From positions 6,382,001 to 6,446,000 of the forward strand of contig OZ024895.1 of NCBI GenBank assembly GCA_964017195.1: DNA of 64,000 nt. Direction: 5' to 3'. The stretch's first letter is position 1, and every line of letters starts with the position of its first letter. Below, piece by piece: positions 21,443 to 33,400 of the stretch. The DNA comes from Siderastrea radians. Taxonomy: Eukaryota > Cnidaria > Anthozoa > Scleractinia > Rhizangiidae. Both the position numbers and the translations under genes were made by a program. Under the pieces are notes generated by a model. It ran no database searches and had not been told where the DNA came from. It saw nothing but the letters and a program-made list of their open reading frames with translations.

Positions 21443-24400
21443 GTATGAATATTAATGTTCGCCTTATGTTCGATAGGATGTGGATTTCGCCCTCTCTGGT
21501 GCCTCATAGCTAGCGCTCGGTGATTTTGGAAGGAATGCTATCAGCTATCAGGGGCGTAGCCAGGTTTTCTCTCTGGGGGGGGGGGGGGGGTCCAGTATGA
21601 AGAGTCACTAATAAACATGTGCTATATGTGGCTGTGCAATAAGCACTGTGCCATTTTGAAAGCCTATTATTTTGTATGGCAATGAATCACTGAACTTACA
21701 AATCCAAAAGCGTGACTGGGTTTTCATGAGATAGCTGATTTGCTTTGTTTTTATTGTTATTTCATACCCGAGGGGGGAGTCATGGGCAATCTAGCACCCC
21801 CTGGCTACGCCTCTGAATATCAACTTGTAAGCAGCAACGGACTAAGTAAGTGCAACCTTCAACTGGCTCGAATATATCTGATTAGAACTCTGTTTGAAAG
21901 TCTAATGTGCCAAAGGATTCTGCAATGAATTGGACATTAATTCAACACAATACAATAAAGGGACAAAAAGGGTTCATAGCTTTATCCAGTATTGCGATCA
22001 GTAGTTCACGGCGTCGCCGGTGAGTGCCTCTTTCCGTAGTTAGATATGCCGTTAATTCAAAATCAGGGACGTCATCAACAACGCACGAGCTTGTAAGCGC
22101 GAGCACCAACGAACTTTCAGTTAAGCTCTGATGAAGGTGGACAGAAGTCACCGAAAATTTAGAAGAAAAAAGTCAGATCGGTTTAAAAAACGTTTTTGTA
22201 AGTGATGTGAAAATCTCCAGTTATTTTAATTATCTGATGAATGTCAATGAATAAACATTTTTCCAATCTTTACACTCAGGTAAAATCAGAGACGACCTCG
22301 CACAGATGAAAAGCGAACTGAAAAGTGAAATTGGTGGCATTAATGAGAAGCTGGACACTCTGAAGGCAACTTCAACTGAAGACGAAGGTCAGTTCTCCAA
22401 AGTTTTTAATCTTTTAACTTCTCCTGCTGAATGTAAAAATTCTGTATTTGTTGTAATACTTCCCAGCAGTGAAAATTTTCACGGGAAAACAAACTGTACC
22501 AAGTTTAATTAAAGAACTTCAGTTCATTCCAAATTTTCAGTCACGTTTTATCGAAGATTGAACTGCATGACATGGCTCAAGTTTTCAAGGTACCTTATAA
22601 TATCACACTTTGTTAAATACATATACATCGTGGTCTTCGACTATAACTCAAGAATTTTTCATTATAGGAACATGACTTTCTTTTGAGTAACCTTACTTTT
22701 AGAGTCAAAAAGCGACTCAACGTTTCGGATGACTTTCCTTTGAGAACCTTTTTAACTTTTAGAGGGTGGTTTGAATGCGTGACTGAATTAAGCCATTGAA
22801 AAGTATTAAATTCCCTGTGGTTCTCATTGCTTATCACCGTTTTCCATTTCTTAAGCCCTGGTCAAACGGAGTCGCAAGTCAACGCAAGTTAGGAAATGTG
22901 AACTTGCGAACACAAACTTGCGATGAGTGGCCAAACGGACTTGCAAGCAGACGCAGCCTTGCACGCGGGCCCGTACAAAGGAAAACAATACTAAGACCAA
23001 CTTGCATCGACTTGCGTTGGGTGGCCAAACGGTGAAAAACTTGCGTTCACTTGCGTGCAAATTTGAGCTCGATCAAAGTGAACTCAAGTCATCGCAAGCA
23101 ATCGCAAGTCATGTCCAAACGGAATCGCAAGTTAATTCAAGTTTTCAACTTGCGCTAACTTGCGATTCCGTTTGGCCAGGAATTAATTTCTTCTCCTTTA
23201 TAGATAACACCAGAGACGACCTCGAAGAGATAAGAACTGAAATTGGAAACATTAGTGAGAAGCTGGACACTTTAAAGACATCTGCAACTGAGGATGAAGG
23301 TCAGTTCCTGGAGATAATTAAAAGGTTAAAACTAGACAAAAAAATATTGCCAGATGCCATAGTTTGTTAAATATCTTATCCAATCATGCATGGAACAAAA
23401 ACTTAACTGCTTAACTGTGTGGCAAAAAAGTATTTTTCTTTCGAACATGTTAATTTTCGAAATTATGAATATATGAAATTCATATATTTGAACTGCGGAA
23501 TAAAGAAATAAATGTAAAGAAGAGCCTCGCAGTTATTAACGCAACTAATAAGGCCGCGGGTGACAAGCTGCTCCTGAATAAATTTATGAAGCAAAATTTT
23601 GGTGGAGGTCGTACGTTAAAAAGCTTTAGATCTTGATCGTTTGGGAGCCGATTTCGTTGAAACTTAATAGAGGGCTTGAGAAATGTTGGAAGTGCAACAA
23701 GACTGTTTTTCCTTCGATAAATTGTTTTTCTTTGCGATGCTTTGAGCTTCCAAAGTAAAGATTTGGTAAAATGCGACTCCGTGTCCAAGTTTTCTCCTCG
23801 TGGAGAAGACAAAACTTCTTGATTTTGCCACTAGTTGATCAGTTAAAACCTCTATTGTGTCACAACAGAAGCCAATTTTGTGATTTCAAGTTCCACTGAA
23901 AGTTATAAGCCTTTAAATTAGTAAAATCGTCCTTGTTTAAATTTGAAGACTTAAAACTTCTGTTAAAAACCCTGTTTGAAAAAAGTGCTTCTGTTGTGAC
24001 AACCTACAACACACCTATTTTACCTGTCTGCTGTCTCAGTTCAGGAAATTTTATATCCGCGCTGTATTCTTGGACACAAAATTGGTGGTTTTAGGGCTTC
24101 CGAAGGCTTATCGAAGAAACACGAGTGTTTAAGCCAAGAATATTTTATTATGTAAATTATGGATATAAAAATTACGAAGCAAGTGTTAACACTCCAGAAA
24201 CAAACAATAGGTTGCATGCAATCTGTTTGTGTTTTCCGTCGCAAATAAACGAAAGAAAAAAGCATTGGTGCTGAACCAATTAATGTTTATACCGCACACA
24301 AAATAGAAAGAGAATTTTACTATCGAAATTCTCAAAGCGGATTTTTTCCGCTTAAACGTAGAATTTTATTTTCGTTTTGTTTTGCTGTAAAAATTCTAAA

Positions 24401-27400
24401 AAGTTGCAATTAACGTTTCAACTAACAGATAAAGAATAAAAAGAACGGTACAGATACAACAAGCAAGCGCTCAACGCATTTATTAATTATTGTTATTATG
24501 AAAATTTTTATTTAACAATACTTAAAATGCACAATGTTTCCTGCCACATGATTAAACGCACGAGCAATCATTGATGCATAAACCAATGTCGCTATTATTC
24601 GTCGCACTTCGTGCATACGCTTTAAATAAATGAATACTGATGATCTAGTCTCTCACCCGCGGCCTTAAGCAGTTGCGAAAAGAAAGCCTGAAAAAATCAG
24701 GCTTGCCGGGATTCGAACCCTGACCTCTGCGATACCGGTGCAGCGCTCTAACCAATTGAGCTAACAAGCCAACTGGGAGCTGGTCATTAAATTGGTTCGT
24801 AATATACCCGGGAAAGATGAAGATGAAATTATGAATATATGAAATTCATATATTTGAACTGCGGAATAAAGAATTGAAATATTCCGCAGTTCAAATATGT
24901 AAATTTCATATATTCATAATTTCATCTTCATCTTTCCCGGGTATATTACGAACCAATTTAATGACCAGCTCCCAGTTGGCTTGTTAGCTCAATTGCTTAG
25001 AGCGCTGCACCGGTATCGCAGAGGTCAGGGTTCGAATCCCGGCAAGCCTGATTTTTTCAGGCTTTCTTTTCGCAACTGCATAAGTTGTGTTAATAACTGC
25101 GAGGATCTTCTTTACATTTATTATGTTAATTTTCTTTGTTTATTCAACCATTTTGCGCCTGAAGTCAAATGTTGACACCAGTGGAACAATTCAAAGTATT
25201 AACTCAGGTTAAAATCCTGAACGTTTGGGTGTGAAAAATTTGTAGTGCAACTCGCAAAGATTTTTAGTGTCCTAATCTCCCGCTGTTTCATAAGCTGTGT
25301 ACCACAAAGTGAAATAGGGTTTTCACTTTCGCTTTTTAGTACCGACTTACGAATTGAAATCAGAATGTATGCTGTTCATAATATGAATACGGAAAAAAAA
25401 ATCATATATGTGGTCTCTCATATATGTGGTCTCTAGAATTAACTATACTTATTAAATGTGAACTGCAATTTGAACTGACTAATAGTCGCATGTTAATTTT
25501 GTTCGTTAGATAACATCAAAGACAAACTTGACCAGATAAAAAAAGAAATAGAAAATCTCAAAGAGCAGTTGGATGTCTTGAAAACAGAGAGAGTAGAAAG
25601 CAGGAATGAAGGTCAGTTCCATCAAAGGAAATAAACGGACGTTTAGTTAGAAAGAAACTCTATCTTATTCCCTTCCTCTTGTCCTTCACAATCGGAAAAT
25701 TTTAAAAACAAGAGTATTACTAGTACTGATTACCGGTACATTCTTAGTAATCCAGACAGTAATTCACGGACCGTTCTCGATACTGTACACGTAAGCTATC
25801 GTGCTTGTACTCATGCAAGTAAGGACTGATTTAGACGGTACAAGTTATTTGAACTTAAGATCAAATAACTCTCTGCTCCTAACACTCCCACCTGCGAAGT
25901 CATACACAACCCTCGGAGACAGAGCATCTATGTATGCTGCCCCTAAATTATGGAACGCATTGCCTGAACAAATACGCAATAGCACTAGCGTTGGAATTTT
26001 TAAGACTCAAGTGAAAACATATTTATTTAACATAGCTTTTAAATCATAAATTATATACATTTTAATGGATAGAAGGAGGGCACGGGGTGGGGAGTTCGAA
26101 GGGGGGGGGGGCTGCTTCTCTTAGCTGTTTTATTCAAATTTGTCTTACATATATTTACCTGATTTTTGCACGACATGTTAATATGTAATTTTACCCAGTT
26201 TTTTATTTTTATTTCAAATGTATTGTAATGCGCATTCGAAAATGCCACATTGATGTTTGCGCAATATAAGCACTGTGCCATTTTGAAAGCCTATTATTTT
26301 GTAAGGCAATGAATCACTGAACTTACAAATCCAAAAGCGTGACTGGGTTTTCACGAGATAGCTGATTTGCTTTGTTTTTATTGTTATTTCATACCCGAGG
26401 GGGGAGTCATGGGCAATCTAGCACCCCCTGGCTACGTCTCTGAATATCAACTTGTAAGTAGCAACGGACTAAGTAAGTGCAACCTGCAACTGGCTCGAAT
26501 ATATCTGATTAGAACTTTGTTTGAAAGTCTAATGTGCCAAAGGATTCTGCAATGAATTGGACATTAATTCAACACAATACAATACAGGGACAAAAAGGGT
26601 TCATAGCTTTAACCAGTATTGCGATCAGTAGTTCACGGCGTCGCCGGTGGAGTGCCTCTTTCCGTAGTTAGATATGCCGTTAATTCAAAATCAGGGACGT
26701 CATCAACAACGCACGGGCTTGTAAGCGCGAGCACCAACCAGTTAAGCTCTGATGAAGGTGGACAGAAGTCACCGAAAATTTCGAAGAAAAAAGTCGGATC
26801 GGTTTAAAGAACGTTTTTGTAAGTGATGTGAAAATCTCCAGTTATTTTAATTATCTGATGAATGTCAACGAATAAACATTTTTCCAATCTTTACACTCAG
26901 GTAAAATCAGAGACGACCTCGAACAGATGAAAAGCGAACTGAAAAGTGAAATTGGTGGCATTAATGAGAAGCTGGACACTCTGAAGGCAACTTCAACTGA
27001 AGACGAAGGTCAGTTCTCTAAAGTTTTTAATCTTTTAACTTCTCCTGCTGAATGTAAAAATTCTGTATTTGTTGTAATACTTCCCAGCAGTGAAAATTTT
27101 CACGGGAAAACAAAGTTTAATTAAAGAACTTCAGTTCATTCCAAATTTTCAGTCACGTTTTATCGAAGATTGAACTGCATGACATGGCTCAAGTTTTCAA
27201 GATACCTTATAATATCACACTTTGTTAAATACATATACATCGTGGTCTTCGACTATAACTCAAGAATTTTTCATCACAGGAACATGACTTTCTTTTGAGT
27301 AACCTTACTTTTAGAGTCAAAAAGCGACTCAACTTTTCGGATGACTTTCCTTTGAGAACCTTTTTAACTTTTAGAGGGTGGTTTGAATGCGTGACTGAAT

Positions 27401-30400
27401 TAAGCCATTGAAAAGTATTAAATTCCCTGTGGTTCTCATTGCTTATCACCGTTTTCCATTTCTTAAGCCCTGGTCAAACGGAGTCGCAAGTCAACGCAAG
27501 TTAGGAAATGTGAACTTGCGAACACAAACTTGCGATGAGTGGCCAAACGGACTTGCAAGCAGACGCAGCCTTGCACGCGGGCCCGTACAAAGGAAAACAA
27601 TACTAAGACTAACTTGCATCGACTTGCGTTGGGTGGCCAAACGGTGAAAAACTTGCGTTCACTTGCGTGCAAATTTGAGCTCGATCAAAGTGAACTCAAG
27701 TCATCGCAAGCAATCGCAAGTCATGTCCAAACGGAATCGCAAGTTAATTCAAGTTTTCAACTTGCGCTAACTTGCGATTCCGTTTGGCCAGGAATTAATT
27801 TCTTCTCCTTTATAGATAACACCAGAGACGACCTCGAAGAGATAAGAACTGAAATTGGAAACGTTAGTGAGAAGCTGGACACTTTAAAGACATCTGCAAC
27901 TGAGGATGAAGGTCAGTTCCTGGAGATAATTAAAAGGTTAAAACTAGACAAAAAAATATTGCCAGATGCCATAGTTTGTTAAATATCTTATCCAATCATG
28001 CATGGAACAAAAACTTAACTGCTTAACTGTGTGGCAAAAAAGTATTTTTCTTTCGAACATGTTAATTTTCGAAATTATGAATATATGAAATTCATATATT
28101 TGAACTGCGGAATAAAGAAATAAATGTAAAGAAGAGCCTCGCAGTTATTAACGCAACTTAAGGCCGCGGGTGACAAGCTGCTCATGAATAAATTTATGAA
28201 GCAAAATTTTGGTGGAGGTCGTACGTTAAAAAGCTTTAGATCTTGATCGTTTGGGAGCCGATTTCGTTGAAACTTAATAGAAGGCTTGAGGAATGTTGGA
28301 AGTGCAACAAGACTGTTTTTCCTTCGATAAATTGTTTTTCTTTGCGATGCTTTGAGCTTCCAAAGTAAAGATTTGGTAAAACGCGACTCCGTGTCCAAGT
28401 TTTCTCCTCGTGGAGAAGACAAAACTTCTTGATTTTGCCACTAGTTGATCAGTTAAAACCTCTATTGTGTCACAACAGAAGCCAATTTTGTGATTTCAAG
28501 TTCCACTGAAAGTTATAAGCCTTTAAATTAGTAAAATCGTCCTTGTTTAAATTTGAAGACTTAAAACTTCTGTTAAAAACCCTGTTTGAAAAAAGTACTT
28601 CTGTTGTGACAACCTACAACACACCTATTTTACCTGTCTGCTGTGTCAGTTCAGGAAATTTTATATCCGCGCTGTATTCTTGGACACAAAATTGGTGGTT
28701 TTAGGGCTTCCGAAGGTTTATCGAAGAAACACGAGTGTTTAAGCCAAGAATATTTTATTATGTAAATTATGGATATAAAAATTACGAAGCAATTGTTAAC
28801 ACTCCAGAAACAAACAATAGGTTGCATGCAATCTGTTTGTGTTTTCCGTCGAAAATAAACGAAAGAAAAAAGCATTGGTGCTGAACCAATTAATATTTAT
28901 ACCGCACACAAAATAGAAAGAGAGTTTTACTATCGAAATTTTCAAAGCGGATTTTTTCCGCTTAAACGTAGAATAAAACACTAATTAAAACCAATAAGAA
29001 CGACGAAATCGAACTCTTTTATTATTTTCCGGTCTGTGGAGCAGTGTATATATACACGGAAAGAACTTCACGGAGTTCCACTTACGAAAGACGCAGATGT
29101 TGATAAATATTGGACACAAAATTGGTGATGTTGATAAATATTCGAGATAGAGATAGAAACAGTATTTTATTTTCGTTTTGTTTTGCTGTAAAAATTCTAA
29201 AAAGTTGCAATTAACGTTTCAACTAACAGATAAAGAATAAAAAGAACGGTACAGATACAACAAGCAAGCGCTCAACGCATTTATTAATTATTGTTATTAT
29301 GAAAATTTTTATTTAACAATACTTAAAATGCACAATGTTTCCTGCCACATGATTAAACGCACGAGCAATCATTGATGCCTAAACCAAAGATTTTATACTG
29401 CAGAGCTTACTCATGAATATTTCGCGCAATGTCGCTATTATTCGTCGCACTTCGTGCATACGCTTTAAATAAATGAATACTGATGATCTAGTCTCTCACC
29501 CGCGGCCTTAAGCAGTTGCGAAAAGAAAGCCTGAAAAAATCAGGCTTCCCGGGATTCGAACCCTGACCTCTGCGATACCGGTGCAGCGCTCTAACCAATT
29601 GAGCTAACAAGCCAACTGGGAGCTGGTCATTAAATTGGTTCGTAATATACCCGGGAAAGATGAAGATGAAATTATGAATATATGAAATTCATATATTTGA
29701 ACTGCGGAATAAAGAATTAAAATATTCCGCAGTTCAAATATGTGAATTTCATATATTCATAATTTCATCTTCATCTTTCCCGGGTATATTACGAACCAAT
29801 TTAATGACCAGCTCCCAGTTGGCTTGTTAGCTCAATTAGTTAGAGCGCTGCACCGGTATCGCAGAGGTCAGGGTTCGAATCCCGGCAAGCCTGATTTTTT
29901 CAGGCTTTCTTTTTACAACTGCATAAGTTGTGTTAATAACTGCGAGGATCTTCTTTACATTTATTATGTTAATTTTCTTTGTTAATCAACCATTTTGCGC
30001 CTGAAGTCAAATGTTGACACCAGTGGAACAATTCAAAGTATTAACTCAGGTTAAAATCCTGAACGTTTGGGTGTGAAAAATTTGTAGTGCAACTCGCAAA
30101 GATTTTTAGTGCCCTAATCTCCCGCTGTTTCATAAGCTGTGTACCACAAAGTGAAATAGGGTTTTCACTTTCGCTTTTTAGTACCGACTTACGAATTGAA
30201 ATCAGAATGTATGCTGTTCATAATATGAATACGGAAAAAAAATCATATATGTGGTCTCTCATATATGTGGTCTCTAGAATTAACTATACTTATTAAATGT
30301 GAACTGCAATTTGAACTGACTAATAGTCGCATATTAATTTTGTTCGTTAGATAACATCAAAGACAAACTTGACCAGATAAAAAAAGAAATAGAAAATCTC

Positions 30401-33400
30401 AAAGAGCAGTTGGATGTCTTGAAAACAGAGAGAGTAGAAAGCAGGAATGAAGGTCAGTTCCAACATAGGAAATAAACGGACGTTTAGTTAGAAAGAAATT
30501 CTATCTTATTCCCTTCCTCTTGTCCTTCACAATCGGAAAATTTTAAAAACAAGAGTATTACTAGTACTGATTACCGGTACATTCTTAGTAATCCAGACAG
30601 TAATTCACGGACCGTTCTCGATACTGTACACGTAAGCTATCGTGCTTGTACTCATGCAAGTAAGGACTGATTTAGACGGTGCAAGTTATTTGAACTTAAG
30701 ATCAAATAACTCTCTGCTCCTAACACTCCCACCTGCGAGGTCATACACAACCCTCGGAGACAGAGCATCTATGTATGCTGCCCCTAAATTATGGAACGCA
30801 TTGCCCGAACAAATATGCAATAGCACTAGCGTTGGAATTTTTAAGACTCAAGTGAAAACATATTTATTTAACAAAGCTTTTAAATTATAAATTATATACA
30901 TTTTAATGGATAGAAGGAGGGCACGGGGTGGAGAGTTCGAAGGGGGGGGGGCTGCTTCTCTTAGCTGTTTTATTCAAATTTGTCTTACATATATTTACCT
31001 GATTTTTACACGACATGTTAATATGTAATTTTACCCAGTTTTTTATTTTTATTTCAAATGTATTGTAATGCGCATTCGAAAATGCCACATTGATGTTTGC
31101 GCAATATAAAACTCATTAAAGTTAAAGTTAAGTTAAAGTTACAATTTTGTCGCAGGCAACAGGCTTAGGACAAGCCTACAACACGAATCATTTCGTTTAA
31201 ATTAAACCTGCGACTTGCTTGCTGTTGTTGTTTGCCACGCGAAAAATTGTCGTAGGATTTTGAAACTTTTTAGAACCCTACGACAGTCGTATGAATGCAG
31301 AGAATTTGTACACGAGCCTATTACTCTGATTACTTCATTGATTAAAATATTGTTTATCCACATTCTGAAAGTTCAGCTACATGCCATTCACGTAGAAGCA
31401 GTGCAGGGATCGCTATTTAAACAAGTATTTGTTCTTAAGTTGCATCATTTCCTGCCACCTGCCACCTCGTCTCTATTAAGCCCCCCCCGTTTCTATTCAT
31501 GCCCCCCCGTTGTCTATTAGCAGCCCGAGGGGGGAGGGGGCTTGAAGAGGATTTGCAGTATTACAAAACTTGACTCCCAGTGTAGGGATTATTAGAGAGG
31601 GCGCTAATAGAACTTTTCTAAAAGGATTCTGTCAGGGGTCTATTGTCTTATTTAGGACACACCTCTTTTTACTATTTAGTTAAATGAGTGTAATTGACCA
31701 GAGGGTTGAGAAATACTGCAAACTGTTGCCAAAAAGAAGCGGCGGTTTTTGTTATGGTGTTTGGCTACGAGAAGGTCCATAAGCACTACACGTGAAAGGA
31801 TAATTGATGTAGAATCATTTCCGAGGTTAACTTCTGTCACCTATATTTCGCTTCCAGGTTCGTTTGATTCAACTGAGGTGGTAGGTGGGATTCGGCAACT
31901 GTACACAATCCGGGAAGGATGGCTTGCACCTTTCCCTTGGTGTGAAGAGTTCCACTTTCATCTTGATGACATCTTTACAAAACTCAAGATGGTCAGCAGG
32001 AAGAAAACTAGAGGAGCAACGACAAGCAACATTGTTGAAATGTCCGCGATCTTCCAACCACACGAAGAGTGTCCAAAGCCCAGAACTGTGTTAATTGAAG
32101 GAGAGCCCGGTATGGGAAAGACAACCTACTGCAATAAGGTTGCTTACGATTGGGCCACCAAGAAATGTGAGGAAGCAGATTACCTTCCTGAAGTCAAAGT
32201 AGTACTATTGCTGAGATGCTGCGACATCGATTCTGACCTTTGGAAAGCCATTGATGATCAGCTTCTGCCGCGAGATATTCATAAAAAAGAGCGCAATAAT
32301 TTTTTCAAGTACATTCGCCAAAATCAGTCCAACGTTCTATTGGTACTTGACGGATTGGACGAGTTACCTACGAGTAAATTGCCAGAGTTTTCAGAACTCA
32401 TTCAAGGTAGAATGCTTCCTCGATGTCCCGTTGTGGTTACAGCACGACATGAGGCTGGGATACCGATGAGAAAAGTCTGTGACACTCTGCTAGAAATTGA
32501 AGGATTTACTACGCTAGATGCTGAAGATTTTATAGTCAAGTTTTTCAAAGAGAAGGAAGGGGATTTGGCCCAGAAGCTCTTACACAAACTGGACGATGAT
32601 ACGAACTTGGAAGAACTGATCGCAAATCCCCTCAACACTGCACTTCTTTGCCTTCTTTGTGAAGACTTTGAGGGCAATTTTCCAGAAAGTAGAACACAAC
32701 TGTACTTTGAACTAGTACAGTGTGTCCTGAGGAGATACAGAAAAAAGAAGGGATTAGCGGTTATCACTGAGGATTTGATTGAAGTATACAAGACTGATTT
32801 GAAACACCTTGGTTCGATTGCGTTAAACGGTCTGCGTGAAAATAATATGTACTTCACCGACAAACAGCTTGGAAATCACATGAGCGACTTACCTGGATTT
32901 GGATTTCTGTCAGTTCAGCCTGGAAGCAGCAAGCGAAGACCATGTTCCTGTTACGGATTTCTGCATAAGAGCTTCCAAGAATTTTTCGCAGCTTATTTTC
33001 TCTGTTGTCAGCTTCTCAGTGGAGAAATCAGTCCTGAAGGCTTAGCTGCTGACAAAAGGTATTTCCTTCAGCTGAACCAAGTGCTTTTGTTCACTTGTGG
33101 CATGCTAGCAAAGCAGTCCGAAGAAACAGCAGAGGCCCTTATCAAGAGAATAGCGACTCAAGTGAACGGAGATGGTAATTTTGCCGCTTTGGTAGTGGAG
33201 TGCATTGGAGAATGCAAAAAAGAACAAAGTGACTCTCATGTAGAATTGGCACGTACCTTTGGCTCAGTTTTGAGACTGACAAAGTTGAATTTGTCTGGCA
33301 ATCACCTTAATGCTGCTGGGGCTGCTGCGCTTGCTGAAGCGCTTAGGACGAATACAACTCTGACAGTGTTGCATTTGTATGGCAATAACCTTAATACTGC

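Larger units (their letters stand above)
21630..31110 (+). repeat. Internal tandem duplication (copies A and B, about 4.6-4.8 kb each)
   Basis: Copy A is about 21,630-26,267 and copy B about 26,268-31,105. They are close to identical across coiled-coil exons, MITE, tRNA-like foldback and LINE remnant. At the A/B junction the LINE 3' end (TTTGCGCAATATAA) is joined directly to GCACTGTGCC, the sequence that follows GCAATAA at the start of A, so the breakpoints share a short GCAATA homology. Copy B has about 190 bp near 28,976-29,165 and about 38 bp near 29,388-29,426 that are absent from A. Confidence 0.9.

Noticed and set aside
22796..23060. Open frames within the CGCAAGT MITE (both strands, three copies)
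   Set aside because: These are products of the repetitive interior of the MITE; the same frames recur wherever the element does, and splice signals place the real exon downstream at 23,204.
22927..23370. 147-aa frame taken as a gene
   Set aside because: Only its last third corresponds to stalk exon CC2; the first part is MITE and intron sequence.
24700..24770. Functional tRNA-Thr gene
   Set aside because: Missing U33, mismatches in the anticodon and T arms, and location in duplicated foldback arms favour a tRNA-derived repeat.
31749..31857. ATG at 31,749 as the start of a stand-alone NACHT-LRR gene
   Set aside because: A good acceptor at 31,857 in the phase matching the stalk exons explains the exon better; the upstream 36 codons look like intron. 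An alternative promoter cannot be excluded.
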